Part shown: positions 12,001-20,400 of the stretch, piece by piece
Layout: the number at the start of each line of letters is the position of its first letter
How positions within the stretch are numbered: the stretch's first letter is position 1
From: a virus
Virus record (IMG/VR): IMGVR_UViG_3300034954_001305
Location: 1 to 29,694 of that record
DNA length: 29,694 nt
Direction: 5' to 3' (one strand)
Notes under the pieces: generated by a model
Database searches by the model: none
What the model saw: the letters and a program-made list of their open reading frames with translations, nothing else
Told to the model about the DNA's origin: nothing
Program-made: the position numbers and the translations under genes

Positions 12001-12897
12001 GGAACAATAGGAATTGGATCTACAGCAATTAGTGGAATTGATACTTCATCAATTTCTATTGGTCATTTCTTGGACAAGGTTTATCAAGGATCTAATTTGA
12101 TAATTGATGAAACATTCAATGTAATTGGAATAACTACATTGAATGGTGGTGAGATTGAACTTAATAAATCTGTAGGTAATTCAATTCAACTAACAAGGAC
12201 CTTTGATTTTGGTTTATATCAAGATCAACAAAAAGCGGTAGCAAATACTGTGGTTTCTGCTGCAGGAACTATTGCATCAATTACAATATCAAATGCTGGA
12301 TCTGGTTATACAGCAACTGCTGCACCAGCAACACTAACAAGACTTCCTGATGTTACTGATGAATTAATTACTGGAATACAGTTTGTTTCTGGATATTCTG
12401 GAATTGTAACTGGTATTACAACGAGTGTTGGTATTGATGGCAATTCTTTAGCATTACGTTTAGATTTAGAATTTGATCAAGGAACAGATATTGATACGCT
12501 TGAAGTTGGTTTCCCAATTATGGTTTCTAGAACCACTGTTGGAAATGGAGTTACATCAATTGATAATGGTGATAGTGCTGTTGTTGGAATTGGAACTACT
12601 TTTGCAGATAACATTTACTATGTTCACGCATTTACGCGCCAAAATCTAACTGGAATTATTACTACGAATATCTTATCATCAACTAATCATGTTGCTATAG
12701 GAACTACATCTGGATCTAGAAGTAACCCTTGTGGATTCTTCTCATGGGGTAGATTGGCTGGATTTACTAGAGGAACTAATGCGGTAAGTATTGGAGTTTC
12801 TGGATTTACTGTTAATTCTGGATTAACAACATACCCAACGTTACAGCGAAGAGACTTTGGATTACGTGATAATGGATCTCTTAGAAAAGAATTGTAA
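1..12897 (+). CDS. Giant gp7-like baseplate wedge / virion structural protein, 5'-partial
   Basis: The frame is open from base 1 to the TAA at 12895-12897, so at least 4298 residues are visible and the true start lies upstream. The codons before the first in-frame TTG (76) and ATG (88) read as ordinary protein (LKPSFAEYIRRRVLVTEVIS). The gene sits directly before gp8, where T4 has gene 7 (about 1030 residues), and its last part (FSWGRLAGFTRG ... RRDFGLRDNGSLRKEL) resembles, from memory, the C-termini of marine T4-like gp7-type wedge proteins. Between the ends lie beta-rich modules: about 13 GxGY repeats, 'HGLxxGD' units, 'VxRGxxGT' units, a YHYH-like domain (bases 3034-3369), a Gly/Thr-rich GIGT stretch (8220-8580) and a tandem 106-residue duplication (from 10099). 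No membrane segment or catalytic motif was seen. The structural role is well supported by context; assignment as gp7 is an inference from position and termini. A separate giant fibre protein is the alternative. Confidence 0.8.
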   Translation, partial: LKPSFAEYIRRRVLVTEVISGDPNKLVGQMISNFTDTATGPVSEVEILTRNKKTFYKLQLFSGYNEKSLIEGTFNITPNSLVSDSVSIGSSVITVDSTIGFDSSGTLTIDNTNIEYENKSVNQFFGCSGVTSAIDPGALVYSNTDTIYGYEDGDTTKRVVLRITGVMSDIENKDTYNLLFENDLVSVKNLGESIRNNNENYKQFAFNTWIYNTRTRYEIESFSNNTVTLFETPDKSSLKLGDTVDILDRNAENIVLSNAEVTSIVDNEVQLNQSLTVASNRDLSIRKRFEYANSTAVQLESDKILSNVQNTYNEKDESMYVASNSLPDYTITKEISEVSVDITPSTNLDSVYQGFVATSGKYSILSFANDVPFITGDEVIYSGNDDPIVGLVFGRTYYVEVIRDTNPVRTNRIRLFNARSFIGTDQRVEFHKTSFNVNTTHSFTLSEHYGKNLKAKTSLVKIPLVPNIESGIDTPTKPGTVGVMINGVEIQNYKSDDRVYYGPLDNIKVLNGGTDYDVLNPPQVAISNPSVSTGTTAKAQTVVRGSVKEIIVDPQNFSINRVLSTTLEGGNGQGAVLESVVSKQFREIDFNASRVGVAATGGIDITNDTLTFEERHNLVAGQKIVYSSNGNPTLGIGSFDGSNLDQNENLVNGGIYYPQIINTRSVYLYRSLDDFNAGINTVGFTTVNTGGIHKFRTYDQQNVVSEIKVLNPGSGYENRKLRVEPTGISTITNVVKFNNHGFNDGDLINYTFQTSAVSGLSSSTQYRILKLNDSEFQVAEAVGGARTDFDRKNYVSFGSTSGEGYQIFSYPPIVVNVNAEYAPGSSGAASTIVATPLVRGEIVDVYVYDEGTDYGSNILNFHRNPTTTVKTGLGAQLKPIIKRGKVIAVEVQNGGKFYDAAPDLEVVGDGVGARLRAVVSNGRLVNVIIINSGTGYSEINTSVKAKPPGRNVVLESNVRYLNVNNLERFSDELLVSYDDDLSYGVVGYSTDRDGVSFVDATSEEDHSKVIGWANDGNPIYGPYGFSNPDDSSSATRRLQVGYTKSENNIKNRPSLDTFNLGYFVEDYKFDDSGDLDIHNGRYTKTPEFPNGVYAYFVGVSTNASTGKLDPEFPYFIGDTYRSKVATLTLDQNFDFNKSSLVRNTFPYRTAKKYSGSDFLFESNSPINQITKIESVSKGSIDGFVIVNPGEDYKVGNSLIYNNDNTEGGGAESEVSRIKGKEINSIVTEYLEYDSSIVVREDSENLRVHTSSIHQLFDGDTIQISGLSTHVNNLTGAHSIGITSVFSRLSDTVIQNTGVTTDIYVTEIPSIVSSGSSIGIGTETLRVLNVFNENNILRVRRGLVGLSHTFSDIVEFKNDSFTIPVKTDSLDSKKNTKVYFNPFESFGVGIQTGVEVPLNYHLGIEPKTISVPSQSIFVPNHPFKNNQAIELRIPGGFNALPVRTNANDTGFNIPENGTNQTFYVINKGKDFIGLTTEVGLTTSTNGLFLVSTDANTHNSFEYYFETQFNEITADVQKIKTKVSISTVHGLSSGDIVDLTVKPNISVGMGTDDPISIRYDSSYNKILINPVGFSSSQVNISNDSIQINSHGLKTGEKIFYSSTDDNASGLTTAGYFVLRIDDNNFKLSQTYNDTVSDPPIVVSIASTGGASQEISLLNPQIKVSKNNDIVFNVSDTSLDEYQFKFFYDKGLNNEFVSTGTTSTFSVVETILTSGISTSYKITYNDDLPTKLYYSFQKNGVTIDPDTDVVNHSEIVYVDSDYNGSYKIFGIGATTFHISPNSVPERLDYTKSQTDVLEYTTNSLSASGPISKIDIVSPGFNYSRLPFIAGFSTGTSTNVGSNAIIRPTTTSIGKINNFRIVNEGFEYASDKTLRPEANISKLLTLTGTDQIDSVTILDGGRFYLSPPQLVVVNMYNREIVDPSTYSLNAEFVGNTIVSVEVVSQPKGLQSVQHNIFAVNNSNGIQVERITGYSNGVVTLELSTPPIDGFSTPPFAVGDKIFVEGLQKESQTDSLGNVTSSGSGFNSADNGYNYFTVTEFTNSNPAVLSYDIGEFTDDAGVRKIIQTGFTAVVKKDNLPSFKLNTSSGRFFLGEKLAVKNSEVDLTTTVVEKNLVKVDGDYDIKINDVIEGVISGIKGTVESITSYSGRFSVDYSSKKRYGWKDDIGKLNDSLQVLPNNDYFQNLSYTLKSTKEFNTIQENVSRHVHPTGMKNFADMQIESVANIGIGISDSFISPTLDFIAERRVDTINAFDLVQDYEATNNSSRFLIFKNKRLADFIECRTNRVLQIDDISNRFSSAESNRDPFIETIEYPITDFYSKFLIQVTDELKQSTQVSEVVVLNDYNNTYTLNKVDLFTDEKLGDFNADFAASGDPTLRFDPVNPNDFSYNLKVYRESFTPANVGSGFTDVGFVRIDARTNALGPANGGGLVGFTTDVFEALSNQFDTTYTFAQVLNTDTNEMNYFEVVGHYDGSNTHISEYYYDTANLQSFSGQNIGTFGLNVSGGVIRLTFENDVNSNLVVKTKTVGIGTTAAGIGTYRYLVAGQIPGTERTAKFDSQFKITSGISTVFEFDSVVQFSQKSIIKVGVGETVSVHNLMVVADQTRSNIQQSPFVNVGTNNGIGTFSSEMDGTNVIVKFHPDAEFASDSITIQSYNQHIYADVDEFNIPSDFNIGTLDEGITNAFYGSINVFGRDKTDFDLNYKRIPIFEKTFNPASTNTLNRSTGVFTINDHFFETGEELIYTPTSTLIGVAASAVGIGTTITSGTIVTGDIVEVGFSTITGIGASTGLSIGSLVFGDGVPTNTTITGIQTFNSYFSGDVVGAGSSVITGIANTSILTVGAGIFSGDNTSLGTIFAIGINSITADQVIDGGDDRTYFADNSNWSVTLSNVSTASTTREVFTTGITTDIMPERVYAIRLTKDTFKLTGTAGGSGIGFTFTDIGSGNLHKLEMKKKLSKSLITIDGVTQYPLAYTPLSFDLENNGGTTIGAAVSFLSLSGISSIRPRDILKIDEEFLEIQNVGLGTTNTGPITGVGTFPVINVSRGFVGTAATDHQDGSEARIYKGAFNIVGNKIHFTQAPDGKGNNDRVDASALSLPKSTFNGRVYLRRDYTGNKVYDDISLSFNGIGRTFSVYNEGENTLGLEAGSNLVFINDIFQTPDTANNTGNNYSFSADENTGISSVTFTGITRSGSSDIIISEEDVNQNQIPRGGVVISVAATGGLGYALPVGAKVKPTIGAGKSISGLLGVSTFSSSQINISTSRYNETTGILEITTSTPHNLCGSGEFVYLNDLEFSCAAPHAGVTTTIFPDGTQGFEYPVTGITSIKTFEVNVGTSTIPHTYESGGTVRQYFPQLTFGSGYRGSVGVAITDLAYAHRFVESQTDSIADDTAGVFTATNAVYTPSNGTLVLTIGNHTLTTDNVITIAGNSLTFTCTKDSNGSNHSYPRTTDPAFGATLDITATTSNTITVNVGASGPNDQYAHTFVSAVANSIVAGNAKTPTNAKYTSHSGVLVLTIPNHGLTVNDEVQIAKESLIFKCSKDNYKTDHPYPRSSDPVVGIHTAITAVTTDTITVNIGPGGGAGTGANITATVGAGGTLAFNIVSGGSGYVNPMVSVDSPVYENLPVIGVSRLGLGATTATGIGLSMTLEMGPSSVGIGTSYFEVARYEITNSGYAYRKGDVFKPVGLVTAAGLSQPIEELFFTVEEVFNDSFGSWQLGEFDYIDSNASRQDGIRTRFPLFRNSQLLSFEKNNADVTSSLIDFDSVLLIYVNGVMQEPGVSYTFEGGTTFSFTEAPKASDKVDVFFYRGTRNSDSVEVNINETIKPGDEVRVYKNDALTNTVTQDSRIVADITSADTIETGIYLGDGINETDHKPLSWSKQKRDLLIGSIEQTKSRDSIEGMVFPTAKVIKDFGSSDTQIFLDDAQFFNYEENESTIDIGSVSGLLVSGKPSPVGASVTAVVSTGGTITSIDVIDGGSGYTAGSTVAINIASPIGGIGTVFKTQVADKVGTIGIGSTAISGIDTSSISIGHFLDKVYQGSNLIIDETFNVIGITTLNGGEIELNKSVGNSIQLTRTFDFGLYQDQQKAVANTVVSAAGTIASITISNAGSGYTATAAPATLTRLPDVTDELITGIQFVSGYSGIVTGITTSVGIDGNSLALRLDLEFDQGTDIDTLEVGFPIMVSRTTVGNGVTSIDNGDSAVVGIGTTFADNIYYVHAFTRQNLTGIITTNILSSTNHVAIGTTSGSRSNPCGFFSWGRLAGFTRGTNAVSIGVSGFTVNSGLTTYPTLQRRDFGLRDNGSLRKEL
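3034..3369 (+). other. YHYH-like domain inside the giant structural protein
   Basis: Residues about 1012-1123 of the visible frame contain WANDGNPIYGPYGF, followed by a spacer, then DLDIHNGRYTKTPEFPNG, VYAYFVG and PYFIGDTYRSK. The order 'DGxPIYGPYG ... DLDxxNGR ... TPExPxGxYxYxxx' is that of the YHYH domain family, whose molecular function is not established. The namesake YHYH tetrapeptide is here VYAYF, so both histidines are replaced. Variants with 'GTYAYFVT' are what I recall from marine phage structural proteins. If the histidines bind metal in cellular members, this copy probably does not do so in the same way. Confidence 0.7.
10099..10704 (+). repeat. Tandem duplication of a ~106-residue domain in the giant protein
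   Basis: Copy 1 starts with YAHRFV at 10099 and copy 2 with YAHTFV at 10417, a period of 318 bases (106 residues). Both copies follow the same order: a 'Y.p..G.LvLTI.NH.Lt..d.v.IA..SL.F.C.KD' strand-rich half, then 'HxYPRxxDP', then 'IT..T..TITVN[VI]G'. By eye roughly half the residues agree, so the duplication is old and diverged at the DNA level. Each copy keeps a single Cys in [FI][TK]C and the YPR..DP motif. Similar domains occur, as I recall, in structural proteins of other marine phages. Confidence 0.85.
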
Positions 12898-12903
12898 TTA
12901 ACT

Positions 12904-12911
12904 TATAAATA
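12904..12911 (+). promoter_or_regulatory. T4-type late promoter octamer TATAAATA upstream of gp8
   Basis: An exact TATAAATA lies in the 32-base gap between the giant gene and gp8, ending 18 bases before the gp8 ATG. This is the consensus -10 element recognised by the phage late sigma factor (gp55) in T4-like phages, which need no -35 element. Transcription would start near 12917-12918, leaving a leader of only about 12 bases. No clear Shine-Dalgarno sequence is visible in that leader (AAAAAAGCTGATAAT). Confidence 0.75.
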
Positions 12912-12929
12912 TAGAAAAAAGCTGATAAT

Positions 12930-14486
12930 ATGGCTGCGATTGTCACAGATCAATTTAGAATTTTGAATGCAAAGAACTTCGTGGATTCTGTTAGTAATCC
13001 CGATAATTCTTTTTACGTATTCTTGAGTTTACCAAATCCGAGTGCTGTCGGTTTTGGTAGATCTACTACTTGGGATAGTAATGTTCCAACACCCGTAGAT
13101 AATTTAAATTATTTGAGTCACGTCAAAGACACTATGATTTTTGGTAAGAGAATTACCAAAAATGATATTAGACGTTTAGTTAGACGTGTTGATTGGAAGC
13201 AGGGAACTGTTTATGAAATGTATCGCCATGATTACAGTTTATCTAATCCATCACCACAAACGAACTCAACAAGACTCTATGATGCAAATTACTATGTAAT
13301 GAATAGTGATTTTAGAGTTTACGTTTGTATTGACAATGGATCTTCTGAAGCAAATACAACCGGAAACTTTTCTCAAGATGAACCAACATTCGTTGATTTA
13401 GAACCATCAAGAGCAGGTGAAAGTGGAGATGGATATATCTGGAAATATTTGTTTACGGTTTCTCCATCTGACATTATTAAATTTGACTCAATTGAATATA
13501 TTCCGGTTCCAAATGACTGGGAGAGTACAACAAACTCGCAAATCGTATCAGTAAGAGATAATGGTGATTCAACAATTAACGAGAATCAAATTAAAAAAAT
13601 ATATGTAGAAAAACAAGGATCCGGATATAACACAACTGATGCAGAGTTAGATATTCTGGGTGATGGTGAAGGTGGCAAGGTTGTTGTAAATGTTGTTGGT
13701 GGAAAAATTACTTCAGCAACTGTTTCTGCTGGGGGTAAAGGTTATTCTTACGGAAGAGTTGATCTTTCAACTATAAACTCTGGTGCTACTTCTTTTGCAC
13801 ATTTAATACCAATTATTCCTCCATCTAGAGGTCATGGTTTTGATGTTTATCAAGAATTAGGTACAGATAGAGTTTTAGTTTACGCTAGATTTGATGATTC
13901 CACAAAAGATTTTCCTCTCGATACTAGATTCTCTCAAATCGGAGTTATTAAAAATCCAACTAGAGTTGGATCTGCTTCTTCAGTATTCCAAGAAAGTCAA
14001 TTCTCAAATCTTGGTGGATTTAAACTAACCTCTGTTTCCAATCCTGAAGATGCAACTCCAGGAAATCAACTATTCCAAACGATTACTGGTGTTGGAACAG
14101 CAACTGGTTATCTTGCTTCATATGATACCGAAACAAGAGTTTTAAAATACTTCCAAGATAGATCTTTGTATTTTAATGATGGTTCTTACGATCAAAAAGA
14201 TTCTAAAGAAGTAGTTTCAGAAGCAACTAAAGTTTCATTTACAAATGATGGTGGAACTATTACTTCAAGTAATAACTTTAGTGGTGCAATAGACCAAAAC
14301 TTCACTGGAATTACAACGGCGATTACTTCTTCCAAGAATGTCAATTTAGCAACTCAGTTTACGAATGGCATTTCTCTTGGTGAGATAAATAAAGGATCAG
14401 GGGAGATTATTTACATTGACAATCGCCCCCGTGTCTCTAGAAACCAAAGACAAAAAGAAGATATTAAAATTATACTGGAATTCTAA
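12930..14486 (+). CDS. gp8: Baseplate wedge protein gp8
   Basis: Baseplate wedge subunit that in T4 assembles with gp7, gp10, gp6, gp53 and gp25. The 518-residue product has hallmarks I associate with marine T4-like gp8: an N-terminal block (MAAIVTDQFRILNAKNF ... IFGKRITKNDIRRLVRRVDW, residues 1-89), the DGYIWKYLFTVSPSDIIKF and YIPVP segment (167-194), a PPSRGHGFDVYQELG segment (297-311), and a C-terminus of the form INKGSGEIIYIDNRPRVSRN...QKEDIKIILEF (486-518). It is much longer than T4 gp8 (334 residues). One visible insertion is a pair of GxGY repeats at residues 221-280 (KQGSGY and AGGKGY) of the type that fills the giant protein and gp14. The start is the first ATG after the late promoter; the next gene begins 2 bases after the stop. 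Confidence 0.9.
   Translation: MAAIVTDQFRILNAKNFVDSVSNPDNSFYVFLSLPNPSAVGFGRSTTWDSNVPTPVDNLNYLSHVKDTMIFGKRITKNDIRRLVRRVDWKQGTVYEMYRHDYSLSNPSPQTNSTRLYDANYYVMNSDFRVYVCIDNGSSEANTTGNFSQDEPTFVDLEPSRAGESGDGYIWKYLFTVSPSDIIKFDSIEYIPVPNDWESTTNSQIVSVRDNGDSTINENQIKKIYVEKQGSGYNTTDAELDILGDGEGGKVVVNVVGGKITSATVSAGGKGYSYGRVDLSTINSGATSFAHLIPIIPPSRGHGFDVYQELGTDRVLVYARFDDSTKDFPLDTRFSQIGVIKNPTRVGSASSVFQESQFSNLGGFKLTSVSNPEDATPGNQLFQTITGVGTATGYLASYDTETRVLKYFQDRSLYFNDGSYDQKDSKEVVSEATKVSFTNDGGTITSSNNFSGAIDQNFTGITTAITSSKNVNLATQFTNGISLGEINKGSGEIIYIDNRPRVSRNQRQKEDIKIILEF
14384..14391 (+). promoter_or_regulatory. Weak candidate late promoter (GATAAATA) inside gp8
   Basis: A single-mismatch version of the late octamer lies within the 3' end of gp8, about 100 bases before the DUF4815 gene. 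It encodes Glu-Ile-Asn-Lys of a conserved protein segment, so it may be coincidental. It is listed because marine T4-like late promoters tolerate variation at the first base and no other promoter is seen before the 7-kb gene. Confidence 0.2.
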
Positions 14487-14488
14487 AA

Positions 14489-17400
14489 ATGTCACAAAAA
14501 ACAAACTTAAATGTTTCACCATATTATGACGATTTTGATCCTAATGATAATTTTTATAGGGTCCTTTTCAAACCAGGATTTCCAGTTCAGTCTAGAGAAT
14601 TAACTTCTCTACAATCTATATTACAAAATCAAGTAAAATCTTTTGGAAATCATATTTTCAAAGATGGATCAATTGTAATTCCAGGAAATATTACATATAA
14701 TCCAACATATTATGCAGTTAAAATTAATCCAACACATGTTGGACTTAGTGTTGGAATATATCTAGATCAACTAGTTGGCAAAAAGATAAAAGGACAAACA
14801 TCACAAATTACTGCCGTAGTTCAGAAAGTTCTTAAGAATACAGAATCTGAAACTGGTGATTATACTCTATACGTAAAATATATTACCGCAGACGCTAATT
14901 TTTCAGTATCCCAGTTTACGGATGCTGAAACTTTAATTGCATTAGATAATGTCACTTATGGAAATACAACAATTCCATCTGGAGATACTTTTGCAACCTT
15001 ACTTAATTCTGAAGCAACCTTTACTTCATCTGCTGTTTCGATTTCAAGAGGTGTCTATTATATTAGAGGACATTTTGTAGATGTTGCTGCCGACACTATT
15101 GTCCTAGATCAATATTCTAATACACCATCGTATAGAGTTGGTCTGTCTGTATCTGAAACTATTGTTGATGCACAAGATGATAATTCTTTATATGACAATG
15201 CGAGAGGATTTTCAAATTATGCGGCACCTGGTGCCGATAGATTAAAAATTTCAACAAAACTTTCTAAGAAGAGAATAACTGATACGGAAGATAAAGATTT
15301 TATTGAAATTTTAAGAGTTTCTGGTGGTGTAGTTAAAAAAATTCAAGACACAAATACTTATTCTGAAATTAAAGAGTATATTGCTAAGAGAACTTTTGAA
15401 GAATCTGGAAATTATGCAGTAGATTCTTTTGAAGTTGATGTAGAGAATTCATTAAATGATAGATTGGGATCTGACGGAGTATTTTTCTCAAATCAAATAA
15501 CAGAACAAGGTAATGTACCAAGTGAAAATCTACTTGCAGTTAAAGTTTCACCTGGAAAAGCTTATGTTGGTGGATTTGATGTTGAAAAAACATCCACAAC
15601 AATTCTTGATGTAGATAAACCAAGGGCAACTAGAACTATTCCAAGTGCTTCCATTCCATTTGAAATGGGCAATAAAGTTCTTGTCAACAATGTTCACGGA
15701 ACTCCTGTACTTGGGTTAGGTAATAATTTTAGTGTTGGTTTATATCGCAGAAGATTAGATAGTGATATTGCACCAAATGGTCAAAGAATTGGTGATGCTA
15801 GAATTTACTCTTTTGCGTTAAATGATCCTGCAGATACATTTGGTAATGCAAATAAGTGGGATTTATATCTCTATGATATTCAAACTTATACTAGAATTAC
15901 TTTTGGATCAAACACTTCATTAACTGAATGTCCTGTTGGTTCTCATATTAGAGGATTGAGCAGTGGTGCTACTGGATATACCACGGATGAAAGAGATTCG
16001 AATGGCACCATACAGTTTTTAACTGATACTAGTGGTGTTTTCCAAGCAGGAGAACAAGTTGTTATTAATGGCGGATCTGTCACGCGCACTATAAGTACAA
16101 CAAGAACCTATGGTGTGAATGATATTAAATCAGTATATCAAAACGTAAATGGTGGATCTACTGAGACTGCTGCAGGTAGTGCTGGTTTATCTACAGCATT
16201 TGCAGCAGACACTATTTTAAATGAAAGTATAGTCCCTGGATTTAGTTCAGCAGATATAATTACAATTGATGCTACAGCAGGAATTGCTACTGTTACTGGT
16301 AGAAATTTGGCAGGAAAAATTAAAGGTGGAGATATTCTTTCTTATAATGTTGCTGGTAATGATTATCCGAATTACCTAAGAGTTGTTGGAATAACTACAA
16401 CAGGAACAAGTGCTACTGTTGCGTCTACACAATCTGTAGATGGTGTTGCTCATGGTTCCTTAACATCTGGTAATTATACTTTTAAATTGGCATCACCATC
16501 TATTAGTGGTGGTGATAGAGCACACTTGTATGCAAAATTAAATTCTGAGAATATTTCTAATGTATCTTTCAGCGGTTCAAATTTAGTTGTTGATAGACAA
16601 GTAAGTGGAAAATCAACAGATAATAACGGTGTAGTTAGTATTGATAGAACAGATATTGGAATTACTAGTTCTTTCTTTGAACCATATGCATTCGATAGAT
16701 ATGCTATTTTCTACTCTGATGGAACTGCTGCAAATTTAACCGCAGATCAAGTTGTAGTTGGTGGCAATTCCTTAGATGTTACGTTTAGTGGATTAATACC
16801 AAATCAAAATAACGTATTCATAAATGCTTCAGCTAAGAAAAACTCTATTACAAACAAACAAAAAAATTATATTAGAAGTGAGAAGAAAGAAATTTCTTTA
16901 ACCGTTTCTGGTGTTACTACTTCAGTTTCTGGATTAACTCAAAATAATAATTATGGATTGCGTGTTGAAGATCACGAAATTTCACTTAACGTGCCTGATG
17001 TTGCTAATGTAATCGCAGTTTATGAATCTTTAGATAATGGTAGTGTAATTCTCGATAAATTAACGTTCTCTGCAGGTTTGAATTTAAATACGTCAGCAAT
17101 TCTTGGTGAAAAAATTATTGGTCAGGGAAGTGGCGCAGTTGCACAACTAGTAACAAAAACTTCTTCTACAGAAGTAGAGTTTGTTTATTTAAACTCCAAT
17201 CGTTTCTCACCATCAGAAACTGTACTATTTGAAGAGTCAAATATTAGATCTGCTATCAACTCTATAGTAAAAGGTAATTATATTAATAAAACTCAAGATT
17301 ATACCTTAGATAAAGGGCAGAAAGAACAATATTATGATTATTCTAGAATCGTAAGGAAAAGAGATGCATTAATTCCATCAAAGAGATTAACAATCATTTA

Positions 17401-20400
17401 TAATTGTTATAAAGTTCCTGCAAGTGATGTTGGAGATGTATTCAGTGTTAATAGTTATGATGATGAAAGATACACATCAGATATTCCACTGATTGGTCCT
17501 AATGTAAGATCAACGGATACTTTGGACTTTAGACCAAGAGTTGCAGAATTTACATCAACAACATCATCTCCATTCCGTTTTAGTGGAAGAGATTTTGGTT
17601 CTAACACATCTAGCCCAACTCTAGTTGTTTCTCCAAATGAAACATCAATTCTTGGATATTCATACTATCTACCAAGAATTGATAAGGTTGTTATAACCAA
17701 AAATGGTCAAATTAATTTAATTAAAGGTGTTTCTTCAACAAATCCAATTGAACCATCTTCAATAGATGATTCAATGGACTTGGCAACCATAGAACTCCCA
17801 GCATATCTCTATAATCCAGATGATGCAAAAGTATCTCTGGTCAATAATAGAAGATATACAATGCAAGATATTAGAGATATCGAGCAAAGATTGGAAAATG
17901 TTGAAGAACTAACATCACTTACTTTATTGGAACTTGATACAAAATCATTGCAAATTCAAGATGCTGATGGTTTGAGTAGATTTAAGTCTGGATTCTTTGT
18001 TGATAGTTTTAATAACACCAATTTTATTAATGTTGATAGTTCTGATGCAAATTCAACAGTTGATACTAAAAAATCAGAATTAAGATCAGATTTAACTTTC
18101 AACTCATTAAAATCACAAATTGTTCCTGCCGCAACTGAGAATATTGATTCTTTAGATTTCTCTTCTAATTTCACATTACTAGATCCAAATGTTAGAAAGA
18201 CTGGAGATTTAGTAACTTTAAATTATTCTTCGGTATTGTGGAGTGATATACAACAAACTTTTGCAACTAAATCGCAAGAGATTAATCCATTTGGTGTTGA
18301 AAACTATAATGGAAATGTAAAACTAATTCCATCGGCAGACACATGGGCAAAAACATTAAACCCATCTGCTGGTGTTATTACAAGATCTCAAAGTAATTGG
18401 AATAATACTTATATTTCAAATCTTATAACCAGTTCTAATTTCAATAGGAGATTCAGATCTAGAAATATTGGATTTGAAGCATCTGCACTACAACCATCAA
18501 CAAATCACTTCTCTTTCTTTGGTGGAAGTTCTAATATTGACACAATTCCAAAACTTCTTCAAGTTACTATGACAAGTGGATCTTTCCAAGCAGGAGAGAC
18601 TGTGTATGCGTATGAGGATGGTACAAAGGTTGCTGCATTTAGATTGGCAAATGCAAATCATAAGTATGGTGGTTATTTAAATCCATCTGAGGTATTTACA
18701 AAAAATCCATACGCACCAACATTAGATATTGCAACGGTATATTCATCATCTTCGCCATTAATTAATATTGATATTCATTCTTTAGCAGATAGTTCAATTG
18801 GTAGATTTTATGGATATGTTTCTGAAGGCATGACTCTTGTTGGGGAAACCAGTTCTGGTCAAGCAACAGTTTCATCCCAGTCTCTTACAACTGATATTGT
18901 TGGTGATTTAATTGGATGTATGTTTATAAGAAATCCACTTTCAAATCCAGCACCATCAGTATCTTTCAGAACTAGAGAAACTACATTTAGATTATCAACT
19001 AGTAGCACTAATTCTAACGCTTCTGATGTTAAATTTACACAAGCAACTTTTGGTGCTAATGGAGTAATGAATTCGGATGTTTATCGTGAAAGTATTGTTG
19101 TTAGAAAATCACCAGCGGCATTACCATTAAATGCTCTCAGAAGAGATCCATTATCACAAACATTTAGATCCGATAATACTGGAGGATTTTTAACAAAAGT
19201 TGATTTATACTTTAGATCAAAAGATTCTACTGAAAAGGTATTTTTAGAAATCAGAGAAACTGACATTGGCGGAACACCAAAAGATAAATTAGTACAAGAC
19301 TTTGCGCGTGTTTCCATACTTCCAAGCGACATAACCACTTCTACAGATGGATCTACTGCAACAGAAATTACTTTACCATCCCCACTTTATCTACAACCAA
19401 ATAAACAGTACTCATTAACTTTATCTTGTCCAACATCTGAAGATTATGAAGTTTGGGTTGGTGAAACTAATCAACCAACCATTGAAACTCAAAATTATCC
19501 AAATGCTGATCAGGTTGTATATTCAAATCAATATACTGGTGGAAACTTATTTAAGCCACAAAATGGATCAGTTTGGGCACCAACTATTTCCGAAGATTTA
19601 AAATTCCGTTTATATAAGGCAGAATTTGTTTCAACAGTTGGTATTGCATATTTTAATAATCCATCAATTTCTATTGGTAGTACATTTGCATCAATAGATG
19701 CAAACCTTGAAACTTTGACTAATAATCCAATCAAAACCTTACCCAGAAAGTTAACGGTTGGTATGTCAACTTCATATGCATTGGACGATATCCTAACCAT
19801 AGGTGTTCAAGTTGCCGAGGGTTCTAACACTGGATTCATCGAATCTGTTGGTGGAAATATTAACACTATTGGTATTAACACTACTGGTATAGGTTATTCA
19901 AATGGAACTTATAATAACGTTCCACTATATACAATAAATGGTAATGGATCTGGTGCAACAGCAAATATTACCGTCACAAATAATGGTGTTTCTAATGTTG
20001 CTTTAGCGGCAACAGGAAATGGATATAGAGTAGGTGATTTGGTTGGAGTTACTACAGCATCTGCTGGAGGAGTAGGTGAACGTGCAGAGATTGAAATTAC
20101 GGCAGTTCCAAATATTGATACACTTTATTTGACTAATGTTAAAGGTGAAACTTTTGGAACAAGTCAAGATCTTTCATACTATAGTGGAAGTACTCTAGTT
20201 GCTATGGCAGGAACTGAAGTTAGAGGAACCCCAACAGTTCCTGATGATATCTTCTCTGGAAATGTAATCCATGTTACACATTATAATCATGGAATGCAAT
20301 CTAATAATAATATTGTAAATATAAGCGGTGTTTCTCCAAATACAACGACCACCACTTTAGATGCAGCAATTATTTCAACAAATACAACTATTTCCGTTGC

